Shown one piece after another: positions 24,912 through 34,048 of a stretch of 64,000 bases of DNA. Made by a program: the position numbers and the translations under genes. Source of the stretch: Candidatus Laterigemmans baculatus (lineage in GTDB: Bacteria; Planctomycetota; Planctomycetia; Pirellulales; Pirellulaceae); the NCBI RefSeq assembly GCF_010367455.1, contig NZ_WRPR01000023.1:1-64000 (forward strand), in the 5' to 3' direction. Under the pieces are notes generated by a model. The model searched no databases. It was not told where the DNA came from and worked only from the letters and a program-made list of their open reading frames with translations. The first letter of the stretch is position 1. Every line of letters begins with the position of its first letter.

Positions 24912-25946
24912 ATGAACCGAGCAAGCCTCACTATTGTCGCCCTGTTATTCGTCGGCTGCGCGGCTGTCGCGGCGGATCCTCTGGAGCCAACTTCGTCGGT
25001 GCCGGTTCGGTGCGAGATCGTTCCACTCGCGGACTTTGCAACTTCATTCACGATCGACGGGATCGAGAAAACTCGCTGGCATTTTGACTCCCAGCATCCA
25101 GGACCGTTTTTCTACCCGTTGCGAAGTCCGCGCGGCGGAGTGCTGACTCGGATGGGGCATCCAGGTGCGCCGAACCACGATCACCACCGCTCGATCTGGT
25201 TCGCGCATAAGGACGTCGATGGACTGGACTTCTGGTCGATGGATCAGAAGACGCGGATCCGGCAGAAAGGGTGGTATGGATACGGCGATGGTCCAGACGA
25301 GTGCGTCATGGCGACTTCGCTCGGCTGGTACGACGGCGAGGGCCGAGAGGTGATGGAGCAGGACCTGGTCGTCGCCCTGCAGCCGTTACCGGAGGAGGAG
25401 CATGCTCTGGAAATCCAGATCACGTTGCGGCCGGGCGAGGGGCGGTCGAAGGTGGTGCTGGGCAAAACGAACTTTGGACTTTTTGCTGTCCGCGTCGCGA
25501 AGAGCGTGTCGGTGCATTTTGGTGGAGGAAAGTTAAGCAGCAGCGAAGGCGGAGAGGGAGAACCGGCGATTTATGGGCGTCCAGCCCGGTGGGTGGACTA
25601 CAGCGGGCCGGTGGTCGTTGGCGAGGGAAGTGACCGCAGAGCCGAAGTGGAGGGCATCACCTTTTTCGATCACCCCGACAATCCTCGTTATCCGACGACT
25701 TGGCACGTCCGGTCTGACGGATGGATGGGAGCGGCGTTCTGTCTAAACGGGAGCTACGAGGTGACGGCGGAGCAGCCGCTTGTGCTCCGCTACCTGCTGC
25801 ACGCTCATCGCGGCAGCTGCGAACCAACCACTGCGGAGCAATTACACGAAGACTTTGCAACGCGGCCGGAATATGAGATCCGGAAATCCTCGCAGCCGCA
25901 CCGGCAGTTCGAAGTCGTCCGCACCGCGACCGATTCGAACAGGTAG
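24912..25946 (+). CDS. Secreted DUF6807/PmoA-like protein
   Basis: 344 residues with a signal peptide (LTIVALLFVGCAAVAA; the Cys could also make it a lipoprotein). The core shows the family pattern FYPLRSPRGGVLTR, HPGAPNHDHHRSIWFAHKDV, GRPARWVDYSG and FFDHPDNPRYPTTWHVR. In planctomycetes these proteins are usually encoded with secreted glycoside-processing or FAD enzymes; the catalytic role is not established. The His-rich DHHRS stretch probably forms the active or metal site. Its stop codon directly abuts the stop of the convergent small gene, with no base between. Confidence 0.85.
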   Translation: MNRASLTIVALLFVGCAAVAADPLEPTSSVPVRCEIVPLADFATSFTIDGIEKTRWHFDSQHPGPFFYPLRSPRGGVLTRMGHPGAPNHDHHRSIWFAHKDVDGLDFWSMDQKTRIRQKGWYGYGDGPDECVMATSLGWYDGEGREVMEQDLVVALQPLPEEEHALEIQITLRPGEGRSKVVLGKTNFGLFAVRVAKSVSVHFGGGKLSSSEGGEGEPAIYGRPARWVDYSGPVVVGEGSDRRAEVEGITFFDHPDNPRYPTTWHVRSDGWMGAAFCLNGSYEVTAEQPLVLRYLLHAHRGSCEPTTAEQLHEDFATRPEYEIRKSSQPHRQFEVVRTATDSNR

Positions 25947-26126
25947 TTAGACCCGCGGACGGCGGAGAATGTCGGCGCGGTGCACGTGCCGCTTTTCAAA
26001 CTCCGACAAATCCTCCGGCGGGCATTCCACCGGGTCGTTGGCTTCCTGCAGGCTGACCGAGATCACCAGGAAACTGATCAAGGCGGCCACCATGACGATC
26101 AGGAAACCGAGCAAGAGATAAACCAT
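25947..26126 (-). CDS. Small single-pass membrane protein
   Basis: 59 residues starting at the ATG at 26126, which has a good GGAGGG site 8 bases upstream; longer starts lack this. One membrane helix (YLLLGFLIVMVAALISFLVI) is followed by an acidic then basic cytosolic or periplasmic tail with VECPPEDLSEFE. No family recognised. It lies 123 bases downstream of the phosphoesterase gene on the same strand. Confidence 0.6.
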   Translation of the reverse strand: MVYLLLGFLIVMVAALISFLVISVSLQEANDPVECPPEDLSEFEKRHVHRADILRRPRV

Positions 26127-26249
26127 TGTTTGCACCCTCCAGAGGGGCACGCCCCGAGGGCAGGCGCGCATGGCACGAACCGAAGACGGCCCCGGGTTGT
26201 GCGGCCGCCAGCAGATAAATCGCTGCAAACGTTGGACCTCTCCCTGCGG

Positions 26250-27578
26250 TCATTCACTGCGCGCCGGAGCGAGCGGAGCTTTAGGTGCAAGGCTGAACGA
26301 GTCGATCGGTTTGCGGTCGAGGCCGATCGCTTGGACATGCAGCCCGTCGTCGCGGATCTCCAGTCGATGGACATGGTGGGCGGCGGTGGTCATGCCGGGA
26401 GCTTGTAAATACCAGCGTGATGGATCGGGAGTCCGCTGGGGGACTCCCAGCCCACCATCGCCGATATAGACGATCCCCCGCTTCGGGTCATGTTGGTCGT
26501 TGCGGATTGGGAGCGTCCGCTTCAGGCTATGGTGGTCGGCTTCGCAAACCAGGTCGACATCATACTCCTCGAACAGGGGCACCCAGTGGAGGCGTTGGGC
26601 CTCCCCCTGCCGATAAGACTTCACGCTCCCATACGACGGCACATGGTACTGGGCGATAATCCATTTGCCTTCGTCCGCGCGTTGCCGCCGCAATTCGTCT
26701 TCGAGCCAGTTTCGTTGATCCCCCGCCTTGCTGATTTCCGTGTTCAGCGTGAGCAGAACAGCGCGGTCACTGAGTTCGGTGGCGAAGTAGTAATCGTGGT
26801 CGCGTCCGGGCCAAAAGAACATCTCTTCGAACACGATGTCGCGATCGTGATTGCCGCGAGCCGGAATGATCGGCAAAATTCGGTCGGAGTCGGTGATCGT
26901 CAGCTCGTGATCCGACAGCCAATCGGTCATGAACCGCCAGTGGGCACGGGTGCAGTAGTCGCCGCCATGAAACAGCGCCAGGATCTCGGGATCCTCCTCG
27001 ACCATTTCGGCGATCATGCGGTTGATCTCTCGACGCGCCGTGTGAGCGGCGGGGAGGGATGGAGGCCGCCGCGAGTCGCCGCCGAATAGCAACTTGATCG
27101 GACGATCATCCGCTGGAGCGGTGACGAAATGGAATTCGCGCGAGACCAAATCGTCGCTGGCCACGACGAAATAGTAAGTCGTCGCCGGTTCGAGATTCTC
27201 GAGCAGCAAATGATGGTAGAATCCGGCCGGTGTGCCCTGGTCATCTCCGACGGTGGTGAACCGGCCGGAGCGAGTGACGGGGTGTCGGTTGGCGTACGCC
27301 GAAAGCTCGCCCTGCCGCGGTTGAGTGTCGAAATAGACGCGGTGCTCCTTGCCGGGCTGGCCGGTGGTCCAACTGATCACAGCTTTCGTCGATGGATCAT
27401 GCATCCAAAGAACGCGGAAGTGCATGATCGGCCGGGCGGCGCGTTCGGCGGGCGAACCGATCGTTTCAGCCTGATTGGGGATTTCGGGCTGCTCGGGGGC
27501 TTGGCCGTGCCCCGGCGTGGTGGCGGAGAATAACGACCCGCCGAGCACGAGCAGCGAGCCGAGGAGCCGAAGATTCAT
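26250..27578 (-). CDS. Secreted metallophosphoesterase, purple-acid-phosphatase-like
   Basis: I chose the ATG at 27578 (442 residues), which starts a clean signal peptide (LLGSLLVLGGSLFSA); an ATG at 27614 is also possible. An N-terminal fibronectin-like domain (HFRVLWMHDPSTKAVISWTT, LENLEPATTYYFVVAS) precedes a calcineurin-type phosphoesterase: LLFGGDSRR, ALFHGGDYC, IIPARGNHDRD, AQYHVPSY and CEADHHS are the metal-ligand blocks. Expected to hydrolyse phosphate mono- or diesters outside the cytoplasm. Divergent from the membrane protein gene at 27613. Confidence 0.87.
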   Translation of the reverse strand: MNLRLLGSLLVLGGSLFSATTPGHGQAPEQPEIPNQAETIGSPAERAARPIMHFRVLWMHDPSTKAVISWTTGQPGKEHRVYFDTQPRQGELSAYANRHPVTRSGRFTTVGDDQGTPAGFYHHLLLENLEPATTYYFVVASDDLVSREFHFVTAPADDRPIKLLFGGDSRRPPSLPAAHTARREINRMIAEMVEEDPEILALFHGGDYCTRAHWRFMTDWLSDHELTITDSDRILPIIPARGNHDRDIVFEEMFFWPGRDHDYYFATELSDRAVLLTLNTEISKAGDQRNWLEDELRRQRADEGKWIIAQYHVPSYGSVKSYRQGEAQRLHWVPLFEEYDVDLVCEADHHSLKRTLPIRNDQHDPKRGIVYIGDGGLGVPQRTPDPSRWYLQAPGMTTAAHHVHRLEIRDDGLHVQAIGLDRKPIDSFSLAPKAPLAPARSE

Positions 27579-27612
27579 GAGTCGCAGCGCGGCGAGCGGG
27601 GAGTGAGCAAGC

Positions 27613-28473
27613 ATGGCAACTGGGGGAGATTGGGACCGTGAAAATCGGGATGCGAAAGAGCGCTTTACTTTACTCCTCCTCGGGATCGCTGTGGCCGCGA
27701 CCATGCTGGGGCAGACGTTCGCGGTATTTCGCGGCGACGGCATTTCAATCAACGCTTGGCTGTTCCTCGACCTGGGATTGAGCCACGCCGCCGCGGCTCA
27801 ACTGGAGCGAATCACGCTGGTGGCGGTGAGCGTACTCGCGTGGGTGGCCCTGGCATGGCCGCGATGGTTTCTTCTAGCGCCGGCTGCGCTTTACTTGCTG
27901 CTGGAGTCGCTCGCCGGGTCGATCGTCCGCGGTTATGCCTTCAGCGAGTGGACTTTGGCCGCACACGCGTTGCGGTATCTCACCCCCGTGGCCCTGATCC
28001 TGCTCGCAGCGGCAACGCGCCGACCGCGAGCCTCGAGCTGGGCGCGGGTCAGTGGGACTTGGCTGCTACGGCTGGGCCTGACCAGCGTCTTCCTGGCGCA
28101 TGGTTACGAAGCGTTCGAGCGGCATCCAGCGTTCATCGATCTGATCATCACCAGCAGCCAAAACTTGCTAGGCATCCGGATTGAGGAAAGCCAAGCAGGG
28201 GCGGTGCTGCGGATCATCGCCGTGGTCGACTTTGCCGTGGCTCTGCTGCTGCTCGTCCGGCCATGGCGTCCAATCCTGTTTTGGATGCTCTTTTGGGGGC
28301 TGGTCACCGCTTGCTCACGGATGACCAGCTACGGCTGGGGAGCGTACACCGACGTTCTCCTTCGCACGACGCATTTCGCCATTCCCCTGGCGCTACTGTG
28401 GATGACGCGAAATTCGGCTTCGCGGACGAAGGACGAGCCCGAGCGATCCACGCGGGAAGAGGCTACGGCTTGA
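27613..28473 (+). CDS. Polytopic membrane protein of unknown function
   Basis: 286 residues with about seven hydrophobic helices (for example LLLLGIAVAATMLGQTFAVF, FLLAPAALYLLLESLAGSIV, AVLRIIAVVDFAVALLLLV). A GGGGAG site lies about nine bases before the ATG. Some resemblance to DoxX-like quinone-reductase-family membrane proteins (LTSVFLAHGYEAFERHPAFI), but this is weak. It overlaps the convergent DUF1080 gene by 11 bases. Confidence 0.75.
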   Translation: MATGGDWDRENRDAKERFTLLLLGIAVAATMLGQTFAVFRGDGISINAWLFLDLGLSHAAAAQLERITLVAVSVLAWVALAWPRWFLLAPAALYLLLESLAGSIVRGYAFSEWTLAAHALRYLTPVALILLAAATRRPRASSWARVSGTWLLRLGLTSVFLAHGYEAFERHPAFIDLIITSSQNLLGIRIEESQAGAVLRIIAVVDFAVALLLLVRPWRPILFWMLFWGLVTACSRMTSYGWGAYTDVLLRTTHFAIPLALLWMTRNSASRTKDEPERSTREEATA

Positions 28474-29239
28474 GCGGCAGCAGTTCGACTTTGCGGAATT
28501 GCACGGGGTGACTTTCCGACTGGAGGCTGATCGTACCTTGGCGGATCAGCAAATCGTCACTTGCGATCAACCGCTGTGCGTCGGAGTCGCTCGGATCGTA
28601 CTGGGGCTTTTCGTACTTCAGCACGACCTGTCCATCGAGGATGTGTTTGATCACATCCCCGCCGCGGACTTCGAACTCGGCAGTCACCCATTGGTCGCCG
28701 TGATAAGTTTTGCTCCGCGAACTGTTGCAGTGTCGGGTGATCCGTTCGCCATCGATCACGATGTGGGTGCCGGGGGTACAGACGTTGGATGTCGTGCGTT
28801 CGGCGACGCCATCGCCACCGAGCAATTGTGCTTCGACCGAGACGGGGAACCGCTGATCGACGGTCATCGTTTCCGGCTTTTGGCCGTGTAGCATCACACC
28901 GCTGTTGCGAAAGGCCCACCCAGGGCCGCCGGGGCATTGCTCGCCAATGAAGCGATATTCCACGCGGAGGCGGTAATGTGAGAACGCATCGCGGTAGAAG
29001 AGGTGACCAAACTGCTCATCGAACGTGTCGTATTGGTCGTAGCGGACCGTCAGCAGCCCGTCCTCGACGCGGAAGGTATTGCCAAAGTTCTCACCGACTG
29101 GATGATTCCGAATTTTGACGGTCCAGCCGTCCAGATTCTTGCCATTGAATAGCTGGATCCACGCCTCGTCTTCGGCGGCGAGCGATGTCGAAGCCATTGC
29201 GAACAGGCAAAACGTGGTAGCGATCAGACGACAATACAC
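28463..29239 (-). CDS. Secreted DUF1080 (3-keto-disaccharide hydrolase-type) protein
   Basis: 258 residues, signal peptide LIATTFCLFAMASTSLAA, then the classic DUF1080 opening WIQLFNGKNLDGWTVK and later FRNSGVMLHGQ and VSVEAQLLGGDG. The fold is a concanavalin-like jelly roll; some characterised members hydrolyse 3-keto-glycosides. Planctomycetes have dozens. The frame ends 3 bases short of the neighbouring frame's stop, giving a tail-to-tail overlap. Confidence 0.9.
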   Translation of the reverse strand: MYCRLIATTFCLFAMASTSLAAEDEAWIQLFNGKNLDGWTVKIRNHPVGENFGNTFRVEDGLLTVRYDQYDTFDEQFGHLFYRDAFSHYRLRVEYRFIGEQCPGGPGWAFRNSGVMLHGQKPETMTVDQRFPVSVEAQLLGGDGVAERTTSNVCTPGTHIVIDGERITRHCNSSRSKTYHGDQWVTAEFEVRGGDVIKHILDGQVVLKYEKPQYDPSDSDAQRLIASDDLLIRQGTISLQSESHPVQFRKVELLPLKP

Positions 29240-29277
29240 GGGCGGAGTCCTTTGCGAGCACAGGAGGTAAGTCAGGG

Positions 29278-31314
29278 TCAGCGGCGCGACCGCGCCCGGG
29301 CGGGAGGGGCCGGCTCTCCGGTCACATCATACCACTGCCCATCCCGGAGCACGCTGCGACCGACCGAGGCGGCGATCTCTGGCTTGGGGATTCGAGGCGG
29401 CAGATCCAGGCGACCGAAAAACGCAGCATCCGGTTTCTCATACCGCTTGACGGCATCCTGCACCGTTTCCCCCTCCTCGAGCCTCAGGATGGGAGGGATG
29501 CGGTTTTCGCTGGAGCGGGTCCAGAGCACGTCGGTCCCGCGTCGAATCTCCAGTTCCGCGGTAAACGGAGTGAGCGTCGCCGTGCTCGGCGGCCGCGAGC
29601 CATCGAACCTGCTCACTCCCATGCCACGGAACTTCAGTTCTTGCGGTTTTCCGCGACCGATTTTGGCCACTAGCGTAATCGGGGCCTGCGGGCTGACCTT
29701 CCAGCCCGCTTCTTGCGCCGCCTTGGCGAGTGCCTTTTCGATCTCCGCGGCATCGGTTCCCGGAAGCGCCTCGACTGCGATCGCGACATCCGAGCCGGGG
29801 CGAACGAGCATCGCTTCGTCGCCGGCACGCTTCAGCATTTCCGCGGACTTTTGCGCCGCCTCATGCGGCACGGCGATGCTGACCAGCACACACTCGGAAG
29901 ACGTGGTCGCGGTCAGCAATTGTCCGCCGCGGAGCAGGATGGCGGTGCTCGCCGGACGCGAGTACTTCCAGACCGACATCCCAAGTTCCAAGTCGATGAC
30001 GTCGCCGGAGGAGCATAGGAGCATTTTTGGGCTGAGCCAGTGGACTGGGTGGGAACCAAGATGAGCGGTCGTTGTCGCTTGATGCACAATGCGCTCTTCC
30101 ACACAGTCCCAGACCAGATACTGGTTGGAAAAGCAGATGGCGAGCAGCCGGCCCGAAGCGTCGAATGCGGCTCCAGACATATGGCCTGGCTGGGTCGGGA
30201 CGCGAGCCAGCACCTCGCCCGTCGCGGTTTCGACGATCGCCACATAACTGGGCTGCGGGACCGCCATGTACCTTTGGTTTGCGCTAAACACCGGAGGATC
30301 ATTCGATCGCACTTGTTGGATCTTATAGACCAGCTGGGCCGAGGAGAGGTCCCAGAGCAGAAATGCCCCGTCGAGAATGACCGCGACATGCGATCCTGAA
30401 AGCATCTGTGCCCACTCGATTCGGGGGCGAAAGCCCGGTTTGCCGGCACCCGGCAATATCCGCTTGTAAAGTGGCGAAGCGGACGTTCCCTCGAGATCCT
30501 CATACATCGCCAATATTCCGCCGCGATCGAACTGGTCCAACCCTTGGATCAGCAGGGTCCGGCCGGTGGGCGGATCATGGTCGAGAATCCGTACCGATTC
30601 AGGCTGGTTCCAGATGAGCGACGAGGCTTTGGCACTGAGATCCGCGAGATATATGCGTCCGCGGATCTCCTCCTTCTTTTCCAGTTTGTTGCGACCGATG
30701 GAGACGAGGAACTTACTTCCGGTGGTTCCATATTCCACCGGCGGCGCCACGTGATCGTAGGGATCGACGCTGCCCAGAGCGATCGTCGCCGATGGGGGCG
30801 GCTCGGTAGGGGAAGCGGCGTCGGGGACGAAGGCTTTCTCGGCATCGACCTGCGTCAGGTCGAGCGTCTTGCCCGCATCGGGGAGTGCGAGCGAGGCTGC
30901 AGCGCTCGGTGATTCGGGTAAGCTACGGAGCGTCCCCGGCGCGGATGCCGAGGCGGGACTTGGAGCGTCGCTCTCGGGCATCGCCGCGGCGAACGGGTTG
31001 TCACTCGGAACCGCGAGCGACGCGAGAAACTCCTGGTCGGCCGCGCTTAACCGATCGCGAGGTACGGTGACTTCCCGGCCATTGGCGGCCCGCAGGCGGA
31101 CGGTGGTCGGGGTTTGCTCGACGAGCCTCGCTTCGACCTGAAACTTGCCGGTCGAGTCCTTCCATACCCGTGGGGCGGTGGATTGAGTGGCCGTGGCGGG
31201 TGGTGCTTCGTTCTGTGCTTGTAACGGCGCAGGCGCCCCAGGACAGCCGACTGCAAGGATCAGGGCCAGGCCGAGCGGGCGAGAAAAGGGAGCGGGCAGA
31301 AGTTGGGCGGGCAT
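29278..31314 (-). CDS. SHD1-domain and WD40-like propeller secreted protein
   Basis: I chose the ATG at 31314 (678 residues); a start at 31362 is also open. After a signal peptide (LGLALILAVGCPGAPAP) comes an SHD1 (Sla1 homology 1) domain, RVWKDSTGKFQVEARLVE ... VTVPRDRLSAADQEFLA, common in planctomycetes. The middle is a WD40-like propeller (ILAMYEDLEG, VAVILDGAFLLWDLSSAQLV, YLVWDCVEERIVHQ). The C-terminal part (GDEAMLVRPGSDVAIAVEAL) is an unassigned alpha-beta domain. Probably a secreted or envelope scaffold. Confidence 0.83.
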   Translation of the reverse strand: MPAQLLPAPFSRPLGLALILAVGCPGAPAPLQAQNEAPPATATQSTAPRVWKDSTGKFQVEARLVEQTPTTVRLRAANGREVTVPRDRLSAADQEFLASLAVPSDNPFAAAMPESDAPSPASASAPGTLRSLPESPSAAASLALPDAGKTLDLTQVDAEKAFVPDAASPTEPPPSATIALGSVDPYDHVAPPVEYGTTGSKFLVSIGRNKLEKKEEIRGRIYLADLSAKASSLIWNQPESVRILDHDPPTGRTLLIQGLDQFDRGGILAMYEDLEGTSASPLYKRILPGAGKPGFRPRIEWAQMLSGSHVAVILDGAFLLWDLSSAQLVYKIQQVRSNDPPVFSANQRYMAVPQPSYVAIVETATGEVLARVPTQPGHMSGAAFDASGRLLAICFSNQYLVWDCVEERIVHQATTTAHLGSHPVHWLSPKMLLCSSGDVIDLELGMSVWKYSRPASTAILLRGGQLLTATTSSECVLVSIAVPHEAAQKSAEMLKRAGDEAMLVRPGSDVAIAVEALPGTDAAEIEKALAKAAQEAGWKVSPQAPITLVAKIGRGKPQELKFRGMGVSRFDGSRPPSTATLTPFTAELEIRRGTDVLWTRSSENRIPPILRLEEGETVQDAVKRYEKPDAAFFGRLDLPPRIPKPEIAASVGRSVLRDGQWYDVTGEPAPPARARSRR

Positions 31315-31502
31315 GGGGGTTCTCGGTTCGAAGGCCACCGGGAAGAAATAGTGCCGTGTCATCAGCCCGTTAGCTTAGCTCATCCGGGGGGAAGTCGCCC
31401 CTCGCGTTCTCGAAATCTGCTCTGGAAACACCAGGTGCCGTGACGCTTAAGCTGTACGGCCGGAGCGGGAATGCAGGTGAGCGAGAGCAGGAGAGGAGAG
31501 GT

Positions 31503-32768
31503 ATGTGCGACGAGACGGCAGCTTCGATCCGGGAGCGGATCGAGGAGCTTTATCGGTCTGAATCGCGACGCGTGTTCGCCACACTCGTCCGCTTGCTGGG
31601 CGATTTGGACCTGGCCGAGGAAGCGCTGCACGACGCCTTTGCCTCGGCGATGCAGAAGTGGCCTGGCGAAGGCGTTCCGGAGAATCCTCGCGGCTGGCTC
31701 ATTTCTACCGGGCGGTTCAAAGGAGTCGACGCGATTCGCAGGGGGGTGCGCTTCGATGCTTCGCTAGCCGAACTGGCCCAGCGGGCTGAACAGAAGATGG
31801 CTGCGGGCTCCGCGCGGGAACTGGAGGAGGATCGCGAGGGACTCGAGGACGACCGACTGCGACTGATCTTCACTTGCTGTCACCCGGCGTTGGCGGCCGA
31901 AGCCCAGGTGGCGCTGACGCTCCGCGAGGTTTGCGGGCTGACGACCGAGGAGATCGCCCGCTCCTTTTTAATTGCACCGTCGACGTTGGCTCAGCGGATC
32001 GTTCGGGCCAAGGCCAAGATTCGCCGCGCCGCAATTCCCTACGAAATCCCGCCCCGCTCCGAACTGGCGAGCCGCTTGGATGCGGTGCTGCAGGTCGTCT
32101 ACCTGGTGTTCAACGAGGGCTACGCAGCCTCATCCGGAACGACGCTGACCCGCGCCGATCTTTCGGCCGAAGCGATTCGGCTCGGCCGGCTGCTCGTCGA
32201 CTTGCTGCCGGAGCCCGAGGTGGAGAGTTTGCTCGCGTTGATGTTGCTGCAGGAATCGCGGCGGCTGGCGCGGGCCTCGCCCAGCGGCGAATTGATTCTT
32301 CTGGAGGACCAGGACCGGGCGCTCTGGGATCGGGCTCAAATCGAGGAGGGGGTTGAGCGGGTCCAGCGGGCGTTGACGTCTGGTCGCGTCGGCTCCTACA
32401 CGCTGCAAGCAGCCATCGCGGCGGTGCACGCGGAGGCCCCCACGGCCGCGGCAACCGACTGGGAACAGATCGTCGCCCTCTACAGTCTGCTGTTGCGAGT
32501 CGAGCCGTCGCCGGTGGTCGAACTCAATCGGGCCGTGGCTGTAGCCATGCGAGACGGTCCTGAGGCGGGCCTGGCGGCCATCGACGCGATTCTTGACCGA
32601 GGAGCGTTAGCCGATTTCCACTTGGCCTACGCGGCGCGAGCGGAGATGTGCCGACGGCTGGAGCGGAACGAGGACGCCGCGGCTGCCTACCGCCGCGCAA
32701 TCGGACTCGCCCGCCAAGAACCGGAGCGGCAGTTTCTGGATAAAAGGCTCCGTGAACTCGGCCACTGA
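31503..32768 (+). CDS. ECF42-type RNA polymerase sigma factor with C-terminal TPR-like region
   Basis: I chose the ATG at 31503, preceded by GGAGAGG; 421 residues, about twice the usual ECF length. Region 2 (LVRLLGDLDLAEEALHDAF, GWLISTGRFKGVDAIRR) and region 4 (LTLREVCGLTTEEIARSFLI, STLAQRIVRAKAKIR) are followed by a long helical extension (QAAIAAVHAEAPTAAATDWE, AAYRRAIGLARQEPERQFLD). This extended form is the ECF42 group, whose known genomic partners are DGPF/YciI proteins; one such gene follows here. There is no anti-sigma gene, so the extension is the likely control element. Confidence 0.93.
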   Translation: MCDETAASIRERIEELYRSESRRVFATLVRLLGDLDLAEEALHDAFASAMQKWPGEGVPENPRGWLISTGRFKGVDAIRRGVRFDASLAELAQRAEQKMAAGSARELEEDREGLEDDRLRLIFTCCHPALAAEAQVALTLREVCGLTTEEIARSFLIAPSTLAQRIVRAKAKIRRAAIPYEIPPRSELASRLDAVLQVVYLVFNEGYAASSGTTLTRADLSAEAIRLGRLLVDLLPEPEVESLLALMLLQESRRLARASPSGELILLEDQDRALWDRAQIEEGVERVQRALTSGRVGSYTLQAAIAAVHAEAPTAAATDWEQIVALYSLLLRVEPSPVVELNRAVAVAMRDGPEAGLAAIDAILDRGALADFHLAYAARAEMCRRLERNEDAAAAYRRAIGLARQEPERQFLDKRLRELGH

Positions 32769-32861
32769 CCGCCGCGGAAAAAAAATTTTCGCCGCGGTCG
32801 ATTCTCCTTCGCTCCGGTCGACTACATCATGTTCAAGCCAATTCCCTTGGAGACTCTTCCG

Positions 32862-33293
32862 ATGCGTTTCATGATCTTGATCAAAGCCGACCAGAACACC
32901 GAAGCGGGAAAAATGCCCAGCGAGCACCTGCTGAGCGAAATGGGCAAGTTCAATGAGGAACTGGTGAAAGCCGGTGTGATGCTCGCTGGCGAGGGGCTGC
33001 AGCCGAGTTCCAAAGGAGCACGCGTCAAGTTCTCCGGCAATCAGCGGATCGTGACCGATGGCCCGTTTGCGGAAACGAAGGAGCTGATCGCCGGCTTCTG
33101 GCTGTGGGAGGTCGCGTCGAAGGAAGAGGCCATCGCGTGGGTGAAACGCTGCCCCTGCCCGCTCGAAGGGGAGGCGGAAATCGAAATCCGCCAAGTCTTC
33201 GAAGCGGAGGATTTCGGGCACGAGTTTACGCCCGAGTTGAGGGAGCAAGAGGACCGGCTCCGCGACCAGATCGCCGCCCAGCAGCGCGCGTAG
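32862..33293 (+). CDS. YciI/DGPF-domain protein, copy 1
   Basis: I chose the ATG at 32862 (143 residues); an upstream ATG at 32829 adds 11 residues. Signature RIVTDGPFAETKELIAGFWL (DGPF block) in a small alpha-beta barrel with N-terminal RFMILIKADQNTE. This family is the regular partner of ECF42-type sigma factors and is usually thought to be part of a stress or antibiotic-response module; its biochemical activity is unknown. It follows the sigma gene by about 90 bases. Confidence 0.9.
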   Translation: MRFMILIKADQNTEAGKMPSEHLLSEMGKFNEELVKAGVMLAGEGLQPSSKGARVKFSGNQRIVTDGPFAETKELIAGFWLWEVASKEEAIAWVKRCPCPLEGEAEIEIRQVFEAEDFGHEFTPELREQEDRLRDQIAAQQRA

Positions 33294-33320
33294 TCTCGTT
33301 TGCAGCCGTGCGTTTGGCTC

Positions 33321-33495
33321 TGTCAGAGAACCGATTTTCACCGTCACCCTTCCCCCGGGAGGGTCGGGCTCTCAGGCCCGGGGAGGGCCAGCAGAATCCA
33401 GCTGCATTGAGGGCTCTACGCCGCGCGGATCGCCCTCCCCGCTCGTCCCTCGCGACTCGCCCGGAGGGGGGCATTCACCGTTTTGTGAAAGAGCC
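33321..33495. repeat. MITE-like element, copy 3
   Basis: Left end GGCTCTGTCAGAGAACCG, right end (read inverted) GGCTCTTTCACAAAACGG. Inside are module B (GGGCTCTCAGGCCCG) and then module A (GCTCGTCCCTCGCGA), each bounded by CCCTCCC/GGGAGGG blocks. It separates the first DGPF gene from the VOC gene. Confidence 0.82.
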
Positions 33496-33571
33496 TATCG
33501 CGTTGCAGCTGATGAAGAATCTGACCCGACACGACAGTTTTCTAACCTTACTTCCCCCCAAGAGCATTCCC

Positions 33572-34036
33572 ATGCAACTGCAACCCTATTTGTTTTTTGA
33601 CGGCCGCTGCGAAGAAGCGGCCGAGTTCTACCGCAAGACACTCGGCGCTGAAGTTGTGATGATGATGCGGTTCAGCGAAAGCCCCGAACCGGCTGGCGAT
33701 GCAGAGGGTTGCCAGCCGGGCGACCCTGACAAGGTGATGCACATGAGCCTGCGGATCGGCGACACCGAGGTCATGGCTTCCGATGGCAACTGCTCCGGAA
33801 ATCCCAACTTCCATGGCTTTTCTTTGACGCTCAACGCCGCCGACACCGCCGAGGCCGATCGCTGGTTCGCGGGATTGGCCGAGGGGGGACAAGTCCAGAT
33901 GCCTCTGGGCCCAACCTTTTTTTCACCTCGGTTCGGAATGGTCGCCGATCGGTTTGGCGTCTCATGGATGGTTCTCGTCTCACCGGAACCGTCAGCCCAC
34001 GCCCCGGCCGATTCGCAACGCGCCGCAACCTCCTGA
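33572..34036 (+). CDS. VOC-family (PhnB-like) protein
   Basis: 154 residues from the ATG at 33572; the frame is open further upstream through the MITE, but that part is not coding-like. QLQPYLFFDGRCEEAAEFYR, LRIGDTEVMASDG and FGMVADRFGVSWMVLV are typical of the PhnB/3-demethylubiquinone-methyltransferase-like branch of the vicinal oxygen chelate superfamily. Many members bind metal and act in resistance or isomerisation, others are of unknown activity. It is part of the ECF42-DGPF set: 12 bases separate it from the second DGPF gene. Confidence 0.9.
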   Translation: MQLQPYLFFDGRCEEAAEFYRKTLGAEVVMMMRFSESPEPAGDAEGCQPGDPDKVMHMSLRIGDTEVMASDGNCSGNPNFHGFSLTLNAADTAEADRWFAGLAEGGQVQMPLGPTFFSPRFGMVADRFGVSWMVLVSPEPSAHAPADSQRAATS

Positions 34037-34048
34037 GGACCAGGTGCC